NCBI GenBank assembly: GCA_020446945.1
Contig: JAGRDS010000014.1
Span: 23,808 to 87,807 of the forward strand
Origin: Parvularculaceae bacterium
GTDB taxonomy: Bacteria; Pseudomonadota; Alphaproteobacteria; Caulobacterales; Parvularculaceae
Direction: 5' to 3'
Length of the DNA stretch: 64,000 nt
A model generated the notes under the pieces. That model was not told where the DNA came from. It was given only the letters and a program-made list of their open reading frames with translations, and ran no database searches. The position numbers and the translations under genes are program-made. This document shows, in pieces, positions 23,812 to 31,952 of this stretch (position 1 is its first letter; every line of letters starts with the position of its first letter).

Positions 23812-24195
23812 CTAGGCGATGCTGCCGGCCTGATCGGCCCAGCGCTCGCGCGTGACGCGGCCCGGATCGTTCAGGCGCAATTCGATCCAGCGCGCCGCGC
23901 CTTCGTCCCAGCCGGCGATCTGGCGAAGGTGATAGACGCCGATTTCGTTCAGCTTTTGCTCGGTGTCGATGTCGATGCCGATAATCTGGGTCAGATCGTC
24001 CGGGTCGCCGTCGGGCCGGTCGAACAATATGGCCGGCTCGCTCGCCTGGACGGCGTTGTCGCCTCGAACCGCCGACGCCTGACGCACAAGTTCCGGCCGG
24101 CGGCGCGGGGCGCCGAACGCCCAGACGCCGACGCCGACGCCGATCGCAAAAGCGGCGACCAGCAGGATCCAAATCTCGGCGGCTAACCAGATCAT
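23812..24195 (-). CDS. Membrane-anchored helix-hairpin-helix protein
   Basis: A 127-residue protein with one N-terminal transmembrane helix (IWILLVAAFAIGVGVGVWAF) followed by a polar linker and a helix-hairpin-helix domain: DLTQIIGIDIDTEQKLNEIGVYHLRQIAGWDEG, ending LNDPGRVTRERWADQA. This domain resembles the C-terminal HhH region seen in ribosomal L21 fusions and NADH dehydrogenase subunit E fusions of Alphaproteobacteria, where it follows GIGP-type turns. Its role is unknown; DNA binding is possible but the GIGP turn is altered to GIDID. Its ATG overlaps the stop of the OmpA gene (ATGA), so the two are cotranslated. Confidence 0.75.
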   Translation of the reverse strand: MIWLAAEIWILLVAAFAIGVGVGVWAFGAPRRRPELVRQASAVRGDNAVQASEPAILFDRPDGDPDDLTQIIGIDIDTEQKLNEIGVYHLRQIAGWDEGAARWIELRLNDPGRVTRERWADQAGSIA

Positions 24196-24986
24196 CGGCC
24201 TGACGTTTCGGTTTCCGCATCGCCCGCCGGAAGCGAAAATTCGATCCGGCGATTGGCGCGTCGCCCTTCAAGCGTCCGGTTTGACGCGATTGGCCGGGTT
24301 TCGCCATAGGCCTTCACGGTGAAATTCGTCGCAGGCGCACGCGCCGCGAGATAATCGGCGACCGCCGTCGCGCGTCGCGCGCTAAGGCGCAGATTGACGC
24401 CCGATGGGCCGGCCGTATCGGTATGTCCTTCGATATCGATCGCAAGTCCTGCGCAGGCTTTCATTTCATCCGCCAGTTCATCGAGAATCTCGCGCGCCGT
24501 CGCGCCGAGCGTGTAGCTTTCAAGCCCGAACGTGATGCGCCGGCCGTTGAGCGCGCTTTTCATCGCAGACCGGCAATCCTTTGCTGCGGCGACAGGCGCG
24601 CGCACGCTTTCCTGCGGCGGCGCGGGTTCGGTTTCCGCCGGCCCGACGGCGTCGATTTCGGCGAGCGGCGCGGAGACGGGCGCGGCGACGATTTGCGGTT
24701 TGACGGATATTTCCGAAATGTCGATGAGCCGGGCGCCGACGCCGCTTAGCGCTTCTTGCGCCGAAAGCCTTGCGCTTTGCGAGGGGGCGAGGCCTGAAAC
24801 GCGAATCGCAGCGCCCTCGGCGTGCGCCGTCGCCCAGTCAATTCCGGCGTTTTCAATTTCTGCGCGCGCCCGCGCTTCGAGTTTTCGCTCGACGCCTTTT
24901 GCGCCCAACGGTCCGGCCGCGATCGCCGCCGCCGCCGCGAGAAAAGCCGAAACGCCGACCGTCAACCGGATATACGCATTTTCCAC
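24192..24986 (-). CDS. OmpA-family periplasmic protein with BON-like region
   Basis: A 264-residue protein. An N-terminal hydrophobic segment (SAFLAAAAAIAAGPLG) acts as signal or anchor. A BON-like domain follows (about residues 30-90, KLEARARAEIENAGIDWATAHAEGAAIRVSG), then a Pro/Ala linker, then an OmpA peptidoglycan-binding domain with IDIEGHTDTAGPSGVNLRLSARRATAVADYL and RRIEFSL. The start is a GTG at 24986. OmpA domains bind meso-diaminopimelate in peptidoglycan. The pairing with the downstream membrane HhH protein suggests a joint envelope function; what it is remains unknown. Confidence 0.83.
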   Translation of the reverse strand: MENAYIRLTVGVSAFLAAAAAIAAGPLGAKGVERKLEARARAEIENAGIDWATAHAEGAAIRVSGLAPSQSARLSAQEALSGVGARLIDISEISVKPQIVAAPVSAPLAEIDAVGPAETEPAPPQESVRAPVAAAKDCRSAMKSALNGRRITFGLESYTLGATAREILDELADEMKACAGLAIDIEGHTDTAGPSGVNLRLSARRATAVADYLAARAPATNFTVKAYGETRPIASNRTLEGRRANRRIEFSLPAGDAETETSGR

Positions 24987-25189
24987 AGGCGCTACCTATT
25001 CGCTCGCGGACAAGCGACAAGGGGACACTCGGCGCCATGATCGGCGAGTTTTCGCGCCGGCGCCACCCTTCGGTCTTGGGCGCAATTGGTTTAGGCTTGG
25101 TTATGGCAGCAATTTTAGGCGGTTCCGCGCCGAAGCGGGGCGATCCGGACAAGGGCGACGGGACTTCTTTTGGCGCCGCCCTCGCCAAA

Positions 25190-26935
25190 ATGGCCATGCC
25201 CGCATCGCGCAGACGCTGGGTGTTGAGCGCGCCGCCGGCCGCCGACGTTACGGCGATAGAAGAGGAGTTGAACTGCCCGCTTCTTCTTGCGCGCCTTCTC
25301 GCCGCGCGAAACATTCAGGTGGGCAGGGCGGCGCGATACCTTAATCCGTCGCTGAAGGAAGACCTGCCCGATCCGTCGACGCTCAAGGATATGGACAAGG
25401 CCGCAGACCGGATCGCTTCGGCGATCATCGCCGGACAAAAATGCGGCGTGTTCGGCGATTACGATGTCGACGGCGCGTCCGGCGCAGCGATCCTGAAACG
25501 CTATTTCAGCAGCGTCGGCGCGGAACTTTCCGTTTATCTGCCCGATCGCATCCTCGAAGGCTATGGGCCGACGATCGAAGCGTTTCGCAGTCTGCGCGAA
25601 ACCGGCGCCGATCCGATCGTCACCGTCGATTGCGGCGCGCTTGCGCATGCGCCGGTCGACGCCGCCGCAGCCGAGGGGATGGAGATCATCGTGCTGGACC
25701 ATCACCAGATGGACGGCCCGCCGCCCAAAGGCGCGCTGGCGACGGTGAACCCGAACAGGCGCGACGACAATTCGGGTTTGCGCGAATTGTCCGCGGCCGG
25801 CGTCGCCTTCATGGCGGTGATCGCCGTCAACCGCATCTTGCGCGCGCGGGGGTATTTCAGGGACAGGCCCGAACCCGATCTGACTCAATTGCTGGATCTC
25901 GTCGCGCTCGGCCTCGTCTGCGACGTGATGCCGATGACCGGCGTCGCGCGCACGCTCACCGCGCAGGGGCTGAAGATGCTGGCGCATTCGGGAAACCCGG
26001 GACTTGTCGCGCTCGGGCGCCGCGCCGGCATGGGCGCGGATCCGACAACCTATGATCTCGGTTTTCTGATCGGCCCGCGCATAAACGCCGCCGGAAGGAT
26101 CGGCCACGCGCGCCTCGCCTTCGAATTGATGACATCGGACGATGCGGAACGGCGCGCCGAACTTGTCGAGCGCCTTCATGTCATGAACGCGCAAAGGCAG
26201 GAAATCGAACGCGCGGTTCTTGACGCGGCGCGCGCGCAGATAGAACGCGACGGGCGGGGCGAGGCGCCCGTCATCGTCGCGGCGGGCGAGGGTTGGCATC
26301 CCGGCGTCGTCGGCATTGTCGCGGGCCGGCTCAAGGATAAATTCGACCGGCCCACGATCGTAATCGGGATTGAGAACGGCGTCGGCAAGGGATCTGCGCG
26401 TTCTGTGACCGGCGTTGATATCGGTCTCGCCATACGTTCGGCGCAAAGCGAGGGAATTCTCGTTTCGGGCGGCGGGCACGAGATGGCGGCCGGACTGACG
26501 GCGGCGGCGGACAAAATTGATGCGTTGACGGATTATCTCGCGGATTTTTGCCGTGACGCCGTAGACAGGGCGCTGGCGAACCGAACGCGCACGATTGACG
26601 CGCTCGTCGCGCCGAGCGCCGTCTCGGCGGAGACCGCGCGCGTCATAGCCGCGCTCGGGCCGTTCGGGCCCGGAAATCCCGAGCCTGTTTTCGCGCTGGA
26701 GGATATGCGGATCGATCGCACGCGCGTTGTTGGAACCGGCCATCTTTCCTGCGATCTCGTCGGACCTTCGGGCGAGCGCGTGCGCGCCATCGCCTTTCGC
26801 GCGCAAGGCGAGCGGCTGGGCGACATGCTGACGACGGCGGGGCGGGCGCATCTCGCGGGCCGGATCAAGGCGGATACCTGGCGCGGCGGCGGCGCGGGAC
26901 AGTTCCAGATTATCGACGCCGCCGAGGCGATTTAG
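25190..26935 (+). CDS. recJ: Single-stranded-DNA-specific exonuclease RecJ
   Basis: A 581-residue RecJ of standard length. Metal and phosphate motifs of the DHH superfamily appear in order: GVFGDYDVDGASG (DYD at 90-92), VTVDCG (147-149), LDHHQMDG (DHH at 170-172), GRIGHARLAFELM, and the DHHA1 domain with GEGWHPGVVGIVAGRLK and GGGHEMAAGL; an OB-like end follows. It degrades ssDNA 5' to 3' in recombination and mismatch repair. The start is uncertain: ATG 25190 fits family length, but the frame is open to ATG 25037 and would add a hydrophobic segment. That stretch is AT-richer and uses rare TTA codons, so it is read as leader. Confidence 0.92.
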   Translation: MAMPASRRRWVLSAPPAADVTAIEEELNCPLLLARLLAARNIQVGRAARYLNPSLKEDLPDPSTLKDMDKAADRIASAIIAGQKCGVFGDYDVDGASGAAILKRYFSSVGAELSVYLPDRILEGYGPTIEAFRSLRETGADPIVTVDCGALAHAPVDAAAAEGMEIIVLDHHQMDGPPPKGALATVNPNRRDDNSGLRELSAAGVAFMAVIAVNRILRARGYFRDRPEPDLTQLLDLVALGLVCDVMPMTGVARTLTAQGLKMLAHSGNPGLVALGRRAGMGADPTTYDLGFLIGPRINAAGRIGHARLAFELMTSDDAERRAELVERLHVMNAQRQEIERAVLDAARAQIERDGRGEAPVIVAAGEGWHPGVVGIVAGRLKDKFDRPTIVIGIENGVGKGSARSVTGVDIGLAIRSAQSEGILVSGGGHEMAAGLTAAADKIDALTDYLADFCRDAVDRALANRTRTIDALVAPSAVSAETARVIAALGPFGPGNPEPVFALEDMRIDRTRVVGTGHLSCDLVGPSGERVRAIAFRAQGERLGDMLTTAGRAHLAGRIKADTWRGGGAGQFQIIDAAEAI

Positions 26936-26952
26936 GAATCGGCGAATGGGGC

Positions 26953-26982
26953 TTGCGCGCCGCCGAGATACTCGCCTATACA
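26953..26982 (+). promoter_or_regulatory. Promoter of tRNA-Glu
   Basis: TTGCGC (26953-26958) and TATACA (26977-26982) are 18 bases apart, placing a transcript start near 26989, about 13 bases before the tRNA. The same -35 hexamer with a TATAGA -10 box precedes the tRNA-Tyr gene of this window. Confidence 0.55.
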
Positions 26983-27001
26983 GCGCCTCGCTTCGCGCCG
27001 C

Positions 27002-27076
27002 GGGCCCTTCGTCTATCGGTTAGGACGCCAGGTTTTCAACCTGGAAAGAGGGGTTCGATTCCCCTAGGGCCTGCCA
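27002..27076 (+). tRNA. tRNA-Glu (anticodon TTC)
   Basis: A 75-nt cloverleaf with encoded CCA. Acceptor GGGCCCT (27002-27008) pairs with AGGGCCT (27066-27072) through six Watson-Crick pairs and a G1-U72 wobble. The anticodon stem is CCAGG/CCTGG with loop TTTTCAA; anticodon TTC is at 27035-27037. The T arm is AGGGG-TTCGATT-CCCCT and the discriminator base is G73. The sequence TTCGTCTATCGGTTAGGAC is typical of bacterial tRNA-Glu. Confidence 0.96.
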
Positions 27077-27270
27077 TTCTGCCGCTGAGCGTAAAACGAT
27101 CTTCAACCTGTTGATTTCGCGCTATTTTCCCTTTTTCGACACGCCGGTGCGCCTGAGCAAGAGCGGGCGCGCAGCGCAAATGCGGACGCCGCCATGTCGC
27201 GGCGCCCGGCCGCGCCTGTCCCGCGCTATCGGGCCGGCGGACCCTGATGGCGTTCGTTTTTCGCGGACAG

Positions 27271-28155
27271 TCAGGATTTCCGGGCCGTCATGCCGAAGCG
27301 TTTCAATATCGCCCGGTCGACCATTCGTTTCGGCAACAGATTCGGCAGCGTCCACATGGCGAACCTGTTCTTTAGGATCGGATAGCGCGTCTTCGGCTTT
27401 TCCGCCGTTAAAACGCGCAGCGCCAGATTGCCGACTTCTTCCGCCTCAAGCCCTTCGTCGCCGAAGGCCTGCATCATGGATTTCATGCGCGTCAGCACGT
27501 CGAAATATTCGGTGTCGCGATAACGCTCGACATCAAGATCGTCAGCCTTGGCCCAGATCGGCGTTCTGATTGCGCCGGGCGCAATGATGATGACATCGAC
27601 GCCGTGCGCGGCGAGTTCGCGGCGCAGGCTTTCCGAAAGCGCTTCGAGCGCGTGTTTCGACATCGCGTAGGGCGACATGAAAGGCGACGCCATTTTACCG
27701 GCGACCGAACTCATATTGATGATGCGTCCCGGCGTTCCGCGCCGCGAAGGATCGGCGCCGAGCATGGGCGCAAACGCCTGGATCATGCGGACCGGTCCGT
27801 AAACGTTGATATCCATCTGGCGCTTTAACTCGTCGATATCGAGATACCGCACAGGGCCCGCCACCGCGACGCCGGCGTTGTTGATGAGCGCGTCCAGCGT
27901 TCGCCCGTCAAGCGCGGCGCCGACTTTCGCCGCTTCGCGTTTTATCGCCGCGTCATCTGTCACGTCGAAAAGAAGCGGGAAAAAATTCGCGCCGAGCGCG
28001 GCGGACGCGGCGGCGGCGTCGCTTTCCTTTCTGACGCTTCCAAAAACACGCCAGCCCGCATCGACCAGCGATTTCGCGATCGCGCGGCCGATACCGGTCG
28101 AAATGCCGGTGACGACGGCGGTTTTCATCGCGGCGTTCTCCGCCGTCCCGCTCAT
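27271..28155 (-). CDS. Short-chain dehydrogenase/reductase
   Basis: A 294-residue classical SDR. NAD(P)-binding TGISTGIGRAIA (about residues 16-27), NNAGVA, catalytic Ser in NMSSVAGKMAS, and YxxxK as YAMSKHALE are all present, with PGAIRTPIW after the active site. The C-terminal part (FAMWTLPNLLPKRMVDRAIL) is hydrophobic-basic, as in membrane-associated SDRs acting on lipids, steroids or retinoids. Its start overlaps the GFA gene stop by four bases, so it is the last gene of the rlmB-GST-GFA-SDR transcript. The substrate cannot be read. The 194 bases between it and tRNA-Glu hold nothing I recognise. Confidence 0.9.
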   Translation of the reverse strand: MSGTAENAAMKTAVVTGISTGIGRAIAKSLVDAGWRVFGSVRKESDAAAASAALGANFFPLLFDVTDDAAIKREAAKVGAALDGRTLDALINNAGVAVAGPVRYLDIDELKRQMDINVYGPVRMIQAFAPMLGADPSRRGTPGRIINMSSVAGKMASPFMSPYAMSKHALEALSESLRRELAAHGVDVIIIAPGAIRTPIWAKADDLDVERYRDTEYFDVLTRMKSMMQAFGDEGLEAEEVGNLALRVLTAEKPKTRYPILKNRFAMWTLPNLLPKRMVDRAILKRFGMTARKS

Positions 28156-28514
28156 GTCCGCACCCAGGCGAGCGCTTCCTCGCGCAGATAGTCGCTAGAC
28201 GGAGTAAAGGCGGCCGGATCATCGAAGGTTCCGATCAGGAAATGACGCTCGCCCGCCCATTTCTCGCTCTCAAAAGTCAGCGGCGTGCCGCAGGACTTGC
28301 AGTAGCCCCGCTTCACGCCCTGCGAACTCGCGTAGAATGACGGCGGTTCGCCGGTCCATTGCGTATTGGCGGCCATGAAGCCGACCCAGGTCGAAAAGGC
28401 GCCGCCCGTCGTGCGGCGGCAGCTCTCGCAATGGCAGCGCGAAACGAATTTCGGCTCGCCCTGCGTCCTGAACCGGACTTTGCGGCAATGACAGCCGCCT
28501 TCCTGCGTCGTCAT
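28152..28514 (-). CDS. GFA/CENP-V domain zinc protein
   Basis: A 120-residue GFA-family protein. Zinc cysteines are in the family pattern: C8 and C10 (GGCHC), C27, C29 and C32 (RCHCESC), C72 and C75 (GYCKSCGTPL). The family was named after glutathione-dependent formaldehyde-activating enzyme, but most members have no proven activity. ATG at 28514 overlaps the end of the GST gene by four bases and its stop overlaps the SDR start, showing tight coupling of three reductase/detoxification-type genes. Confidence 0.92.
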   Translation of the reverse strand: MTTQEGGCHCRKVRFRTQGEPKFVSRCHCESCRRTTGGAFSTWVGFMAANTQWTGEPPSFYASSQGVKRGYCKSCGTPLTFESEKWAGERHFLIGTFDDPAAFTPSSDYLREEALAWVRT

Positions 28515-29137
28515 AATCCCAACTCCCCGGAGAGGTCGGCGTTCTTCTTCACCATTGACTGATGCGCGGGCCGCGCGGCGATCCGCTCGACGAATTCCTT
28601 CACGCGGCCTTCCTTGGGGATGGCGCCGAACATCGTTGCGAAAAAAAGCGTCGATCCCATCACGACATCGGCGGCGGAGAATTTGTCTCCGAGAAGCCAT
28701 GGCCCGCCCGACAAAGCCTGATTGATCGACGCCATCACGCGCTCGTAATCGCCGTGGCCTGCGCTCGTCGCATTTTCGCGCGTCACCTTGCCCAGCCGGT
28801 CAAGCATCATCGGCTCAATGCAGGACGGCGCGAAAAACATCCAGCGATACATGGCGCCGCGTTTTGGATCTCCCGCCGCCGGCGCCAATTCCTTTTCCGG
28901 AAAAAGATCGGCGAGATAAAGGCAGATCGCTGCGGCTTCGGTTACGCAGACGCCTTCATGCGTGAGCGCGGGAAGCTTTCCCATCGGATTGATTTTAAGG
29001 TATTCGGGCGATCGCCCTTCGCCCTTTCGCAGATTGACGAGTTTGATTTCGCAAACCCCGCCCAGCTCTTCATTCATCCAGAACGTCGTACCGCCGCGCG
29101 TTTGCGGCATATGATACAAAACCGGTTTGTCGCTCAC
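28511..29137 (-). CDS. Glutathione S-transferase
   Basis: A 208-residue GST with an N-terminal thioredoxin-fold domain (LYHMPQTRGGTTFWMNEEL, INPMGKLPALTHEG, VTEAAAICLYLADLFPE) and an all-helical C-terminal domain (FFAPSCIEPMML, GPWLLGDKFSAADVVMGSTLFF). The active-site region has Thr/Arg-Gly-Gly-Thr rather than a clear Tyr or Cys; the catalytic residue is therefore uncertain. The start is a GTG at 29137 with AAGGAG seven bases upstream. It is 18 bases after rlmB and overlaps the GFA gene. Confidence 0.9.
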   Translation of the reverse strand: MSDKPVLYHMPQTRGGTTFWMNEELGGVCEIKLVNLRKGEGRSPEYLKINPMGKLPALTHEGVCVTEAAAICLYLADLFPEKELAPAAGDPKRGAMYRWMFFAPSCIEPMMLDRLGKVTRENATSAGHGDYERVMASINQALSGGPWLLGDKFSAADVVMGSTLFFATMFGAIPKEGRVKEFVERIAARPAHQSMVKKNADLSGELGL

Positions 29138-29155
29138 GTCGCATCTCCTTTTTCT

Positions 29156-29965
29156 TCAGGCGATTTGTCCGCGCGTCGCCTCATAAAGGCTGATGGCGGC
29201 CGCATTTGAAACGTTGAGGCTTTCCATAACGGGATCAATCGGAATTTTGAAAAGCCCGTCGCACGTATCGCCGACGAGCCGGCGCAGCCCGGCGCCCTCC
29301 GCGCCAAGCACGATCGCGACCGGCTTTTCTTTCGGCAGGTCGTTGATCGCCGCCGCGCCTTCGCCCGCGAGCCCGGCGCAGAAATAACCAAGCTCCTTGA
29401 GCGCTTCGAGCGCGCGCGAAATATTCACAGCCTTGACGACGGGCAGCGTTTCAAGCGCGCCTGCGGCGGCCTTTGCGAGCGCGCCGGACAAAGGCGGCGT
29501 GCGCCGTTCCTGAACAATCGCCGCGCGCGCGCCGAATGCGGCGGCCGTTCTTAAAATCGCGCCGATATTTTGCGGGTCTGCGATCTGGTCAAGAACGACG
29601 ACAGGACGCCGAACCCCGTCTGGCGCGCATACGTCTTTCAATCGCGCGCGCTCAAGTTCGAAAGTTTCAATCGCAAGTCCCTGATGCACCGCGCCGGCGT
29701 GCAGCAGGCGGTCGATCGCATCCGGCCGGGCGTCTTCAAGCAGCGCGAGTTTCTCCGGCGCGAGGCCGGTTTCCCTGAGCCAGTCGGCGGCGTTTTTCGT
29801 CGCGAAGCCGCGCTTGACGCGCCGAGCCGGATTGGCGAGCGCGGCGGCGGCGGCGTGGCGCCCGTAGATCCACAATGTTGACGGGCCGCCGGACGATTGT
29901 CCGCGCCGGCCCTTGGCGGGCGGGCGCGCGCGCGTTTCGCCGCCCGGTTTTTTACGGTGCTTCAT
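29156..29965 (-). CDS. rlmB: 23S rRNA (guanosine-2'-O-)-methyltransferase RlmB (SpoU family)
   Basis: A 269-residue SPOUT enzyme that methylates the 2'-OH of G2251 in 23S rRNA. A basic N-terminal extension (KHRKKPGGETRARPPAKGRR) leads into the substrate-binding domain (LWIYGRHAAAAALANPARRV). The knotted SAM site follows: VLDQIADPQNIGAILRTAAAFGARAAI, IVLGAEGAGLRRLV and PIDPVMESLNVSNAAAISLYE. It heads a four-gene transcript. A related TrmH-type target cannot be fully excluded, but N-terminal domain and length fit RlmB. Confidence 0.93.
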   Translation of the reverse strand: MKHRKKPGGETRARPPAKGRRGQSSGGPSTLWIYGRHAAAAALANPARRVKRGFATKNAADWLRETGLAPEKLALLEDARPDAIDRLLHAGAVHQGLAIETFELERARLKDVCAPDGVRRPVVVLDQIADPQNIGAILRTAAAFGARAAIVQERRTPPLSGALAKAAAGALETLPVVKAVNISRALEALKELGYFCAGLAGEGAAAINDLPKEKPVAIVLGAEGAGLRRLVGDTCDGLFKIPIDPVMESLNVSNAAAISLYEATRGQIA

Positions 29966-30028
29966 TTCGAACCTATAGCGAGAAACGAGTTCAAGCGGAA
30001 CAATGGCTTATAAGCCGGCTTTCGACGG

Positions 30029-30057
30029 TTGCGCGGCCCGCCCGGCGCGGCTATAGA
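30029..30057 (+). promoter_or_regulatory. Candidate promoter of tRNA-Tyr
   Basis: TTGCGC (30029-30034) and TATAGA (30052-30057) are 17 bases apart. The predicted start near 30064 would leave a leader of about 70 bases before the tRNA. The -35 box is identical to that of the tRNA-Glu promoter. Confidence 0.5.
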
Positions 30058-30136
30058 CCCGCCTTCTCCCGCGTCGGCGCTCGGTCGGCGCTTTGTCCAA
30101 CGCCCATGCCTTCCCGGCGACGGCTGCGGACCCCGT

Positions 30137-30222
30137 GGAGGGGTGGGAGAGTGGCTAAATCCAGCAGACTGTAAATCTGCCCGCTTCGGCGTACGGTGGT
30201 TCGAATCCACCCCCCTCCACCA
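30137..30222 (+). tRNA. tRNA-Tyr (anticodon GTA)
   Basis: An 86-nt class II tRNA with encoded CCA. Acceptor GGAGGGG (30137-30143) pairs with CCCCTCC (30212-30218), discriminator A. The anticodon stem GCAGA/TCTGC holds loop CTGTAAA with anticodon GTA at 30171-30173. A long variable arm (CCCGCTTCGGCGTAC) and T arm GGTGG-TTCGAAT-CCACC follow. All are typical of bacterial tRNA-Tyr. Confidence 0.97.
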
Positions 30223-30435
30223 TTTTCTCGCTCGCGGACGATCGCCTTTTGTTTTCTGTATCCGCGAGTTTTCATGTCTCGCAGCGGTGCGCTTGGCGCC
30301 CGCCTCCTTATTTCGACAAATCAAGAGCGCCTGGCGCCCGGTCAAGTGCGAGCGGGGTTTCCGCTCGCCGGCCTGGCGGGGCGGCCCGTCGCGGCGCGCC
30401 TTGGCAAGACGCCGGTTAGGTTCAATGTTCCCCCC

Positions 30436-31395
30436 ATGCGGGTCAGGCCGATTGATGAAGAAGTTATCGCCGCGCTTTTGCGGTTTCACGCGCGCGGCGA
30501 GCGCAGCGTTCTTGTGACGCTGATCCATGTCGACGGGTCGGCGCCGCGACCGGTCGGCAGCCAGATCGCCGTCAGCGAGAGCGGCGAGGCGGTCGGCTAC
30601 ATTACGGGCGGATGCGCAGAGGCCGCGTTCGCCGCCGAAGCGATAGATGCGTTACGCGCCGGAAAGGCGCGTCAACGCCGTTATGGCGCGGGTTCGCCCT
30701 ATCTCGATGTGAAATTGCCGTGCGGGTCCGGCGTCGATGTTCATTTCGCCGTCGATCCGCGAGCCGCGATCATTTCGGCGATCGCCGAACGCCTTTCAGC
30801 GCGCAAACCGGCTTTCCTTGAAATAGACCTGCGCAGCGGCGAACTTTCCCTGCATGGGGAGGCGGCGGCGAGGGCGGACAGGGACGGCGTTTTCGTTCGC
30901 CCCTATTCGCCGCGCATTCGTCTTGAAATCGTCGGCAAGGGGCCGGTTGTGCGTGCGCTGGCGCGCGCCGGCGCGGCGACGGGCTATGAGATCAATGTGG
31001 TCTCGCCCGAGCGCGAAACGATAAGCGCCGTCGCCGATTGCGCAGATACGGTGCGCCGCCTGTCCAAACCGGAGGAATACGCGCCGGCCTTTGTCGATGC
31101 GCGAACCGCGGCGGCGGTTCTGTTTCACGAGCATGATTGGGATCCGCCGGTGATCGCCGCGCTTCTCGCCTCGCCCTGTTTTTATATCGGCGCGCTCGGC
31201 AGCCGCAAAACGCATGCGCGCCGCCTTGACGAATTGCGCGCGCGAGGCGTCTGCGAGGAGGCGTTGGAAACGGTCAACGGCCCGATCGGGGTCGATATCC
31301 ATGCAAAAACGCCCGAAGAAATCGCAATATCCATTCTGGCGGAAATTATCGAAGCCGCGCGCAGCGACGGGGCGGGCGCAAGATGGCGAAGATAA
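30436..31395 (+). CDS. XdhC/CoxI family molybdenum-cofactor maturation factor
   Basis: A 319-residue protein with the XdhC N-terminal domain (VLVTLIHVDGSAPRPVGSQIAV, YITGGCAEAAFA) and the C-terminal Rossmann XdhC_C domain (LEIVGKGPVVRALARAGAATGYEINVVSPE, FHEHDWDPPVIAALLASPCFYIGALGSRKTHARR, VDIHAKTPEEIAISILAEI). XdhC-type proteins bind Moco, direct its sulfuration and insert it into xanthine-dehydrogenase-family enzymes. ATG at 30436 is used because the domain starts at once; upstream frame runs into tRNA-Tyr. It overlaps the MocA-like gene by 13 bases. The likely client is the IorAB-type enzyme at 39.9-42.6 kb. Confidence 0.9.
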   Translation: MRVRPIDEEVIAALLRFHARGERSVLVTLIHVDGSAPRPVGSQIAVSESGEAVGYITGGCAEAAFAAEAIDALRAGKARQRRYGAGSPYLDVKLPCGSGVDVHFAVDPRAAIISAIAERLSARKPAFLEIDLRSGELSLHGEAAARADRDGVFVRPYSPRIRLEIVGKGPVVRALARAGAATGYEINVVSPERETISAVADCADTVRRLSKPEEYAPAFVDARTAAAVLFHEHDWDPPVIAALLASPCFYIGALGSRKTHARRLDELRARGVCEEALETVNGPIGVDIHAKTPEEIAISILAEIIEAARSDGAGARWRR

Positions 31396-31952
31396 TCGCA
31401 ATCGTCCTCGCGGCCGGCGCATCGCGGCGCCATCCGGGCTGGCCGAAGCTTTTACGGGAATTCGGCGGCGTGCCGCTTATCGCACGCACGCTGGAGATGG
31501 TCGCGCGGTGCGGTTTTGAGGAAACGCGCGTTGTCATTCGCGCAAACGACGCTGAAATGCGGAGCGCTGCGCGTGCGTTCGGCTTCGCCGTCATAGAAAA
31601 CGAAAACGCAGGTCGCGGCGTTGGAAGCTCGATCGCCTGCGGCGTTCCTGAACCCGGCGCGGCGATCGGCGCCGCCATTTTTCTCGGCGACATGCCGCTC
31701 ATTCGTCCGCAAACGGTCGAAAAATTGAGATCGAATTTCGAAAGCGGCGCGGGGCGCGTCATTCGTCCCGTTTACAACGGAGCGCCCGGCCATCCCGTCT
31801 TCATCGCGGCTGAGTATTTCGGTGCGCTGGCGCGGCTCAGCGGCGATGAAGGCGCGGCGGGGATTTTTAAAAAATCAGACGTGGCGTTAATTGCGACGCG
31901 CGATGCGGGCGTCGTCCGCGATTTCGATGTCGCGGAGGATTTCGCGGATTAG
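31383..31952 (+). CDS. MobA-like NTP transferase, probable molybdenum cofactor cytidylyltransferase (MocA type)
   Basis: A 189-residue nucleotidyltransferase with LAAGASRRHPGWPKLL (nucleotide loop, residues about 9-24) and LGDMPLIRP (metal-binding Asp), plus NAGRGVGSSIACGV and GAPGHPVF, which fit the MocA/MobA-like group. MocA joins CTP to molybdopterin to make the MCD cofactor needed by xanthine-oxidase-family enzymes outside the E. coli-type guanine dinucleotide group. The 13-base overlap with the XdhC gene supports that role. The lysine following GASRR is preserved (PK). It converges with and overlaps by four bases the aminotransferase-like gene. Confidence 0.85.
   Translation: MAKIIAIVLAAGASRRHPGWPKLLREFGGVPLIARTLEMVARCGFEETRVVIRANDAEMRSAARAFGFAVIENENAGRGVGSSIACGVPEPGAAIGAAIFLGDMPLIRPQTVEKLRSNFESGAGRVIRPVYNGAPGHPVFIAAEYFGALARLSGDEGAAGIFKKSDVALIATRDAGVVRDFDVAEDFAD

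Noticed and set aside
25115..26851. A 578-codon open frame opposite recJ
   Set aside because: Its residues are Arg/Gly-rich without domain motifs; recJ on the other strand is complete.
30348..30368. 8-bp hairpin GCGAGCGG-GGTTT-CCGCTCGC after tRNA-Tyr as a terminator
   Set aside because: It lies about 125 bases beyond the tRNA, has no U-run and sits 68 bases before the XdhC gene; its role is unclear.
31214..31519. Short overlapping frames near the XdhC-MocA junction
   Set aside because: They are other-frame shadows of the two real, overlapping genes.
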